A program made the position numbers and the translations under genes. Source: Caballeronia pedi (lineage in GTDB: Bacteria > Pseudomonadota > Gammaproteobacteria > Burkholderiales > Burkholderiaceae). Taken from it: 46,704 nt of DNA. The stretch covers positions 1-46,704 of the forward strand of contig NZ_FCOE02000053.1 of NCBI RefSeq assembly GCF_001544915.2, written 5' to 3'. The notes under the pieces are model-generated. The model saw only the letters and a list, made by a program, of their open reading frames with translations. It did not search any database and was not told the DNA's origin. Shown in pieces: positions 41,429-46,704 of the stretch. The first letter of the stretch is position 1; every line of letters begins with the position of its first letter.

Positions 41429-42397
41429 CTATGCGCTCATGTGCAACGTGCCGTTGACGCCGTTCGGGAAGAAGCCGCCCTTGGTCGTCGACGCGCTCGT
41501 CAGATACACGATATTGAGCACGTTGGCATAGTTGCGGCTGAACGCGAGGCCGTTGTCGTCGAGCGGCACGATGTTGGACGAGCCAGGCGTCGCGCCGGTG
41601 ATGCCCTGATCGTCGGTGCCGACGTGATCGAGACTGCCGCGCGCTTTCGATATCGCATTGGCGGCCGTGACGAGGCTGCCCATCTGGATACCCTTTGCAT
41701 AGAGCACGGTGCGCACGAGACCCGCGTGATAGGCCTCGGCGGCGAGAATGCCAGCGGCCGCTTCGAGATAGGTCTTGTTGCTGATGAGCGGCGCCGCGCC
41801 CTTGTACGCGGTCACGCCGACGTCCTCGAAGATGAACGCGCCGAGCAGAAAGTTGTTGTCGTCCTGATACGGATTGAACGCGACGCCCGCGCCCACGAGA
41901 CCCGCCGCGCGCGCGGCCATGGAGAACGCGCCGTTCGGATCGGTCCCGCCGATATCGATCGCGGGCTGCGCGACCGCCGAGCCGCCGAGAGCCGAGCGCA
42001 GGAACGTCACGTGCTCGAGTTCGTCCTTCGCGATCTCGTTGGCATAGGCCTTCACCACCGGGTCCTGAAACGGCACTTGCTGTCCGCCGGTTACCGTGCC
42101 CATCGTCCCGACACCGCCAGTCATGCTCGCGGCCAGCCCCGCTCCCGTCGTGGCGAACGAGTAGAACTGCGATTCGAGGTATTCGAGATTGAGCGCGAAG
42201 TTGAGGATCTCCGCGTCCGTGGGCGCGCTCGAATTCGCGTTCGCGTTATCGCCAGAGCCGCCGCCGCATGCGCTGATCAATGTGCCGCCGACGAGTCCCA
42301 ACCCCAGGCCCCCGGCGTTCCTGAAAAACTGACGGCGACGCTCGCGCCGCTCGACACGACGATCCAGCGTCTCAATGAGAGGTTTCGCATTCGACAT
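41429..42397 (-). CDS. Ferritin-like (desiccation-related type) lipoprotein
   Basis: A 322-residue exported protein. A Tat-type signal (RRERRRQFFRNAGGLGLGLVGGTL) runs into a lipobox ISAC with C44 as the lipid-modified residue, so it should be anchored in a membrane. Then comes a Gly/Asn linker, a ferritin-like four-helix domain (about 58-210) with NFALNLEYLESQFYSFATTG, AKDELEHVTFLRSAL and AEAYHAGLVRTVL, which resemble the metal-type helices of desiccation-related protein PCC13-62. The role is probably stress-linked; enzymatic activity is unproven. SD GGAG is 11 nt and AAAGG 2 nt upstream of the ATG. It is transcribed alone, between the LysR and AmpC genes. Confidence 0.85.
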   Translation of the reverse strand: MSNAKPLIETLDRRVERRERRRQFFRNAGGLGLGLVGGTLISACGGGSGDNANANSSAPTDAEILNFALNLEYLESQFYSFATTGAGLAASMTGGVGTMGTVTGGQQVPFQDPVVKAYANEIAKDELEHVTFLRSALGGSAVAQPAIDIGGTDPNGAFSMAARAAGLVGAGVAFNPYQDDNNFLLGAFIFEDVGVTAYKGAAPLISNKTYLEAAAGILAAEAYHAGLVRTVLYAKGIQMGSLVTAANAISKARGSLDHVGTDDQGITGATPGSSNIVPLDDNGLAFSRNYANVLNIVYLTSASTTKGGFFPNGVNGTLHMSA

Positions 42398-42619
42398 GAC
42401 CTTTCTCCGAAAACATTCCGACGATATGAAATGGCGCGGACGAAAGGCCGAAGATGCGGTCCGACGATGCGCTCACGCTGGCGTTATGCAAGCGGAGGCC
42501 GGATCGAAGGACCTGAGTTAAAGGCATGAGGGTGCGGCGTCTCCGTTATGACATACGGCCCGATGAACGAGCCGGATGCATATGCGCCGATCTATTTCGA
42601 TGTGCGGATGCACATCGCT

Positions 42620-43783
42620 TTACTGGTGTTGGACGAGCGACGTGATGATCGCGTACGCGGCCTTCACGCGCTCTTCGTTCGGGATGTTCCTGTTCGCCAG
42701 CATCACGATGCCCACGCGCTCCTTCGGCACGAACGCGATATACGCGCCGAAGCCGTTGGTCGAGCCGGTCTTGTTGATCCATACATCGTCGCGCGGCACT
42801 TGCGGCGGATCGATGCGGGTGACGGGCGTGGCGTTCATGATCATCGCCGCCGAGTTTCCGTCGAGCAGCGCCTGCAACGCGACCGGATACGGATACTGCT
42901 CCCAGATGAGGTCCTGCGTCATCGCACCGGCCTGGAAATAGCCCGTGTGCGTGGCGTCGACGGCGCGCTGGAACGCCGGATCGATACGCACCATGTTCAT
43001 GTTGATCTGCAGGAAGCGCGTCATGTCGGCGGCGGTCGATCTCACGCCGTATGCCTCCGAGGACAGCACACCGCCCTTCATGCGGATCGGCGTGTCATCT
43101 TTTGCGTAGCCTTGCGCATAGTCGCGCTGCTTTGCTGCGGGCACGTCGATATAACTGTGCTTCAGGCCGAGCGCGGGAAAGAGGCGCGTTTGCATCAGCA
43201 CATCGAAGTCCTGCCGCATGCTCTTCGCGGTGATCAGACCGAGCGTGCCGATGCCGGGATTCGCATACGTGCGGATCGTGCCGGGCGGCTGAGCCGGACG
43301 CCACGTTCTGAAGTACTGCATCAACTGGTCATTGTCGTGAACCTGGTCGGGCACTTGCAGCGGCAACCCGCCCGGCGTGTGCGTGCCGAGATTCAACAGC
43401 GTCACCTTGCCGAACTCGCTTCCCGCGAGCGACGGCAGATGCCTGCTCACCGGATCGCTCAATGAGAGATCGCCCTCGATCTGCGCGTAGGACGCAAGCG
43501 TCGCGGTGAACGTCTTGCTGATCGAGCCGAGTTCGAAAAGCGTATCGCGCGTGACGGGCTGCTTCGTCGTCTTCGACGCCAGCCCGTAATCGAACACGTA
43601 TGGCTTGCCCTGCACGACCACGCCCACCGCCATGCCCGTGATGCCGTGCAGCGCCATCAAGGGCTTGATGGTCTCATCGACGGTCGACTGGATTCCGTCC
43701 GCGTCACCGGCATACGCGGCGCGTGATATCGCGCCAAAAGAAAAAATGGCTGCCGCCAACAGACTCAGCGCACGAAACTTCAT
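42620..43783 (-). CDS. ampC: Class C (AmpC-type) serine beta-lactamase
   Basis: A 387-residue periplasmic enzyme hydrolysing beta-lactams by an acyl-serine mechanism. It has a Sec signal (cleavage probably after A25, RAAYA), and active-site motifs S87-x-x-K90 (ELGSISKTF), Y173-A174-N175 (in place of the usual YSN) and K338-T339-G340 (NKTGSTNGFGAYIAFVP). Length and the DSxxx order fit the class C family rather than a D-aminopeptidase or DD-peptidase. SD AAGGA lies 8 nt before ATG 43783. Its promoter and the divergent AmpR gene lie directly upstream, so induction by cell-wall recycling peptides is expected. Frame continues upstream to 44365, but only this start leads to a signal peptide. Confidence 0.95.
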   Translation of the reverse strand: MKFRALSLLAAAIFSFGAISRAAYAGDADGIQSTVDETIKPLMALHGITGMAVGVVVQGKPYVFDYGLASKTTKQPVTRDTLFELGSISKTFTATLASYAQIEGDLSLSDPVSRHLPSLAGSEFGKVTLLNLGTHTPGGLPLQVPDQVHDNDQLMQYFRTWRPAQPPGTIRTYANPGIGTLGLITAKSMRQDFDVLMQTRLFPALGLKHSYIDVPAAKQRDYAQGYAKDDTPIRMKGGVLSSEAYGVRSTAADMTRFLQINMNMVRIDPAFQRAVDATHTGYFQAGAMTQDLIWEQYPYPVALQALLDGNSAAMIMNATPVTRIDPPQVPRDDVWINKTGSTNGFGAYIAFVPKERVGIVMLANRNIPNEERVKAAYAIITSLVQHQ

Positions 43784-43827
43784 CGTCTTGATCCTTCGTT
43801 CTGGTTTGCATGATTGGAACGAAGCGA

Positions 43828-43860
43828 AATATCCGCTCTTTTTCGCGCTTCGACAATCGA
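43828..43860 (-). promoter_or_regulatory. ampC promoter with candidate AmpR site
   Basis: On the minus strand TTGTCG (43851-43856), a 17-bp spacer and GATATT (43828-43833) form the likely ampC promoter. The inverted repeat TCGA-CAA-TCGA (43850-43860) covers the -35 and could be part of the AmpR operator. Confidence 0.45.
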
Positions 43861-43891
43861 GGATAATTTGCCGCAGGCAATAGAAAATCTT

Positions 43892-44773
43892 ATGCGAGCC
43901 ATGCGACCTCATCTTCCCCTGAATGCGCTGCGCGCGTTCGAAGCATCCGCGCGGCACCTGAGCTTCACGCGCGCCGCGCAGGAACTGAACGTCACGCAGG
44001 CGGCCGTCAGCCAGCAAGTGCGCGCACTCGAAGAGCGGCTCGGCACGCCGCTCTTCAGACGCCTGCCACGCGGTCTGCATGTCACGGATGAAGGCCGCGC
44101 CCTGCTGCCCGTGCTGAGCGACGCGTTCGGCCGCATCGAAGCCGTGCTCAAGCAATTCGAAGGCGGCCATTTTCATGAGGTGCTGACCGTCGGCGTGGTC
44201 GGCACGTTCGCGGTCGGCTGGCTGATGCCACGGCTGAAAGCGTTTCGTGAGACGCATCCGTTCGTCGAATTGCGGCTGCTCACGCATAACAATCTCGTCG
44301 ATCCGGCGTCGGAAGGGCTCGATTTCGCGATCCGCTTCGGCACCGGCAACTGGCCCGCGACCCACAACGCGCTCCTGCTCGATGCGCCGCTCGCCGCACT
44401 CTGCGCGCCCGATATCGCGCGCCGCCTGAACAAGCCGTCCGATCTCGCGAACGAAGTGCTGCTGCGCTCCTATCGCGCCGACGACTGGACCGACTGGTTC
44501 GACGCTGCCGCGCTCGATGCGTGGACGATGAACGGCCCCGTGTTCGACTCATCGCGCCTGATGGTGGAAGCCGCGGTGCAAGGCGCGGGCGTCGCGCTCG
44601 CGCCGCCGCGCATGTTCGTGCGCGAATTGCAGGCAGGACTGCTCGTGCGCCCGTTCGATATCGAAGTGAAAACCGGCAGCTACTGGCTCACGTGGCTCAA
44701 GTCGCGGCGGCTCTCGCCGGGCATGCAGCTGTTTCGCGACTGGATCGTCGCAGAGGCCGCGCAATCGCCGTGA
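43892..44773 (+). CDS. ampR: AmpR-type LysR activator of ampC
   Basis: A 293-residue LysR protein close to AmpR/GcvA: PLNALRAFEASARHLSFTRAAQELNVTQAAVSQQVRALEERLGTPLFRRL as DNA-binding domain, then TVGVVGTFAVGWLMPRLKAFRETHPFVELRL and LLLDAPLAALCAPDIA in the effector lobes. AmpR binds UDP-MurNAc-pentapeptide (repressing) or anhydro-muropeptides (activating) and switches ampC. The divergent ampR-ampC order is the standard one. The start could be ATG 43892 or 43901 (290 residues, closer to the AmpR beginning); neither has a strong SD. It converges with the DUF1275 gene 3 bp away. Confidence 0.92.
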   Translation: MRAMRPHLPLNALRAFEASARHLSFTRAAQELNVTQAAVSQQVRALEERLGTPLFRRLPRGLHVTDEGRALLPVLSDAFGRIEAVLKQFEGGHFHEVLTVGVVGTFAVGWLMPRLKAFRETHPFVELRLLTHNNLVDPASEGLDFAIRFGTGNWPATHNALLLDAPLAALCAPDIARRLNKPSDLANEVLLRSYRADDWTDWFDAAALDAWTMNGPVFDSSRLMVEAAVQGAGVALAPPRMFVRELQAGLLVRPFDIEVKTGSYWLTWLKSRRLSPGMQLFRDWIVAEAAQSP

Positions 44774-44775
44774 GA

Positions 44776-45537
44776 TCAGCGGCGCGCGCGACGCCGGCCC
44801 GCAGCAAGATCGTCCGCGAGCGGCACGGACGAGAACAGCAAGAGCAGCGCGGCAAGCGGCACGGTCGTCGCGAAGCCCAGATGCGCGAAGCCGATTGCGC
44901 CCGCGAAACCGCCGAGCATGAACATCGCGAAAAGCGCGCTCAGCAGCGCGAGACGCGCATGATTGGCGCGCACATAGCCGGCGTCATCGCGCGCGACGCC
45001 ACGGTTCCAGTACAGGCTCTTGCCGATTTCAATGCCAATATCCGTGACAAGACCCGTCACGTGCGTCGTGCGGATCTCGGCCTTCGAGATCTTCGTGATC
45101 ATCGCGTTTTGCAGGCCCATCACGAAGCACAGCAGCGCGACGGTCAACGGCACGTCCCACACGCGATGCGTTTCCAGATTCGCGCCGAGCACGCCGAACA
45201 CGAGTAGAAGCGCGGCTTCGAGCAGCAGCGGCGTGGCGAATACGCTGTGCGCGCGACGCCGTCGTCCCCAGTTGATGAGCACCGCGGACGTGGCCGCGCC
45301 GCTGAGAAACGCGCCCACCGCGCCGATCGCGGAAAAGACGAAGGCGGCCTGCCCGAGCACGAGGTTATCGGCGATCGAAGAAACGAGCCCCGACATGTGC
45401 GACGTGTATTGCCCGACAGCCAGAAAGCCGCCTGCATTCGCCGCGCCGGCGACGAAGGCCAGTGCGCAGCCGAGGCGCCGGTTCGCGGAATCGGTGCGGC
45501 TGGGCGAAGTCAGGCCCCGGAGATAGGCGATCGGCAT
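44776..45537 (-). CDS. DUF1275/YoaK family inner-membrane protein
   Basis: A 253-residue integral membrane protein with about six or seven helices. It has the family's opening AFVAGAANAGGFLAVGQYTSHMSGLVSSIADNLVLG (about 26-61), a charged loop WGRRRRAHS, then LLCFVMGLQNAMITKISKAEIRTTHVTGLVTDIGIEIGKSLYW, the second family block. Function is unknown, with transport suspected. Start 45537 is preferred because the upstream codons (to 45612, GTG) are not membrane-protein-like; no SD is obvious. It diverges from the MarR gene. Confidence 0.85.
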   Translation of the reverse strand: MPIAYLRGLTSPSRTDSANRRLGCALAFVAGAANAGGFLAVGQYTSHMSGLVSSIADNLVLGQAAFVFSAIGAVGAFLSGAATSAVLINWGRRRRAHSVFATPLLLEAALLLVFGVLGANLETHRVWDVPLTVALLCFVMGLQNAMITKISKAEIRTTHVTGLVTDIGIEIGKSLYWNRGVARDDAGYVRANHARLALLSALFAMFMLGGFAGAIGFAHLGFATTVPLAALLLLFSSVPLADDLAAGRRRARR

Positions 45538-45665
45538 GGCGGCGCGTTCGAGATGGTCGAGCCGAAAAGATAGCACGACAATTTGCGTGCCCGGCCTCCT
45601 TTCGCCGTACACGTTCTGAAAGAAAAAACATAAGTCGATAGGATGCTAACGAATAGACTTCTCGC

Positions 45666-45671
45666 TATAAT
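45666..45671 (+). promoter_or_regulatory. Perfect -10 (TATAAT) 8 bp before the MarR start codon
   Basis: TATAAT at 45666-45671 lies 8 nt before the ATG at 45680, with no convincing -35 17 or 18 bp above. The transcript would begin at or next to the ATG, giving a leaderless or nearly leaderless mRNA. Confidence 0.45.
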
Positions 45672-45679
45672 GCCGCCGC

Positions 45680-46189
45680 ATGACCCATCTCGACATTCTG
45701 CGCCGCTCCGTGAGCAGCACGCTCGTGCTGGCCGCGCGACGCTGGCGCCGCACGAGTCACGGCGTGCTCGCTTCGTACGGCGTGTCGGAAGCGTGCGCCG
45801 TGCCGCTGCTCACGGCCAACCGGCTCGGCGAGGCGGTGCGTCAGGTGACGCTCGCGGAGCACGTCGGCATCGAAGGTCCGTCGCTCGTGCGCCTGCTCGA
45901 TCAACTCTGCTCGGCTGGCTTGGTGCGCCGCGACGAAGACCCGGAAGACAAGCGCGCGAAGACCATCACGCTCACCGATGAAGGCCGCGCCGTCACCGCG
46001 CGCATGGAAGCGCGCCTCGTCACGCTGCGCGCGCGGCTCCTGAAAGGCGTGAGCCGCGAGGATCTCGAAACGACGCTGCGCGTGCTTAACGCGTTCGGCG
46101 CGTCGCCGGACGCGAAGCTGCTCGCCGCGCTCGAAGCGGTCGACGAATCCGCGAAGCCGGCCCGCTCCGCCGCAAAGCGCGGAGCCTAG
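45680..46189 (+). CDS. MarR-family transcriptional regulator
   Basis: A 169-residue winged-helix regulator: helical N-terminus for dimerisation, HTH (RQVTLAEHVGIEGPSLVRLLDQLCSAGLV) and the wing RRDEDPEDKRAKTITLTDEGRA, followed by a helical C-terminal tail rich in Ala/Lys. MarR proteins repress efflux or aromatic-acid genes and release DNA on ligand binding. It precedes a FUSC-type exporter gene by 4 bp, so it most likely controls that exporter and itself. A TATAAT box almost touches its start codon. No upstream inverted repeat was firmly identified. Confidence 0.93.
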   Translation: MTHLDILRRSVSSTLVLAARRWRRTSHGVLASYGVSEACAVPLLTANRLGEAVRQVTLAEHVGIEGPSLVRLLDQLCSAGLVRRDEDPEDKRAKTITLTDEGRAVTARMEARLVTLRARLLKGVSREDLETTLRVLNAFGASPDAKLLAALEAVDESAKPARSAAKRGA

Positions 46190-46193
46190 CGCC

Positions 46194-46704
46194 ATGGCCT
46201 TTCCATCCGCGCGCGAGTGGCTCTTTTCCGCGAAGACCTTCGCCGCCGCGATGATCGCGCTGTATATCGGCCTCGCGCTCGAATTGCCGCGCCCCTATTG
46301 GGCGATGGCGACGGTCTATATCGTCTCGAATCCGTTCGTCGGCGCGACGCGCTCGAAGGCGCTCTATCGCGCGCTCGGGACGATGATCGGCGCGGCGGGC
46401 GCGGTGCTGATCGTGCCGCCGTTCGTCGAGTCGCCGTTTCTCTTCAGCGTGATCGTCGCGTTGTGGACGGGCACGCTGCTCTATCTCTCGATGTTCGACC
46501 GCAGCGCGCGCAGCTATGTGTTTCTGCTCGCGGGCTACACGCTGCCGCTGATCGCACTGCCGGCCGTCACCAACCCGACCACCGTTTTCGATCTCGCCAT
46601 CACGCGCACCGAAGAGATTCTGCTCGGCATCGTGGTGGCGAGCGTCGTCGGCAGCGCGGTGTTTCCGAGCCGGCTCGCGCCGACGCTCATCGAACGAACG
46701 GACG
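46194..46704 (+). CDS. FUSC-family (AaeB-like) aromatic-acid exporter, N-terminal part
   Basis: The 170 visible residues form the N-terminal membrane domain of an FUSC/AaeB-type exporter: REWLFSAKTFAAAMIALYIGLALELPRPYWAMATVYIVSNPFVGATRSKALYRALGTMIGAA, then hydrophobic helices with AVLIVPPFV, FSVIVALWTGTLLYLSMF and SYVFLLAGYTLPLIALPAV, ending in TRTEEILLGIVVASVVGSAVFP. Such proteins, with a periplasmic adaptor, expel aromatic carboxylates. SD GCGGAG lies 9 nt before ATG 46194. The gene runs off the window, so the cytosolic and second membrane parts are not seen. Confidence 0.9.
   Translation, partial: MAFPSAREWLFSAKTFAAAMIALYIGLALELPRPYWAMATVYIVSNPFVGATRSKALYRALGTMIGAAGAVLIVPPFVESPFLFSVIVALWTGTLLYLSMFDRSARSYVFLLAGYTLPLIALPAVTNPTTVFDLAITRTEEILLGIVVASVVGSAVFPSRLAPTLIERTD

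Noticed and set aside
43784..44365. Upstream extension of the ampC frame to 44365
   Set aside because: It would bury the signal peptide and overlap the divergent ampR gene.
1..46704. tRNA genes, rRNA, CRISPR arrays, insertion sequences, integrases or attachment sites
   Set aside because: None seen on either strand; no repeat-spacer pattern, transposase or integrase motif.

Overview
The window is GC-rich bacterial chromosome that looks like Burkholderiaceae, most likely Caballeronia or Paraburkholderia. This rests on the codon use, the Burkholderiales-type trimeric porin, Tat-type solute-binding proteins, the abundance of LysR regulators, the fused indolepyruvate ferredoxin oxidoreductase family protein and the AmpC/AmpR pair. 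I saw no rRNA, tRNA, CRISPR array, insertion sequence or prophage. Assignments come from reading motifs by eye; no database search was run.

1-13.4 kb: sulfur region. A minus-strand operon encodes a rhodanese, a serine O-acetyltransferase, an XRE regulator, a family 2A (SrpI-like) encapsulin shell and a SufS-like cysteine desulfurase with a long disordered N-terminal cargo-loading extension. A truncated flavin monooxygenase lies downstream. This is the gene set of the sulfur-storing encapsulin nanocompartment. The shell gene has its own promoter, framed by an 8-bp inverted repeat that could be the XRE operator. Sulfonate scavenging genes follow: SsuD, two separate SsuA-like binding proteins, a porin and a FadR-type GntR regulator, with no SsuBC permease in view.

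13.5-23.5 kb: a UvrB-independent-type (class II) UvrA, a YdcF-like protein, then a compact plus-strand operon of acyl carrier protein, acyl-CoA dehydrogenase-like flavoprotein, amino acid:[carrier protein] ligase (seryl-tRNA synthetase homologue), DUF1839 protein and GH2-type glycosidase. It looks like a small non-NRPS pathway built on a carrier-bound amino acid. I know of no product for it.

23.5-28.2 kb: sugar and sugar-acid catabolism, comprising a talarate/galactarate dehydratase-type enolase superfamily enzyme, an MFS sugar-acid transporter, a LacI regulator and a galactose/arabinose 1-dehydrogenase. Two palindromic LacI-type operators lie between the transporter and lacI promoters. They help fix a TTG start for the transporter.

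28.3-32.2 kb: an apparently acquired 1286-residue toxin or effector. It has a Ser/Asn-rich disordered N-terminus, a YopT/AvrPphB-like C58 protease module with an intact Cys-His-Asp triad, a second C58-like module without the cysteine, an enterotoxin-A/pertussis-like ADP-ribosyltransferase domain and an unrecognised C-terminal region. This architecture is the most striking feature of the window.

32.3-46.7 kb: ordinary metabolic and accessory genes. They are the indolepyruvate oxidoreductase-family fusion with a divergent LysR, a LysR/aconitase-family/MFS group of unknown substrate, a ferritin-like lipoprotein, ampC-ampR, a DUF1275 membrane protein, and a MarR-FUSC exporter pair cut by the right edge.
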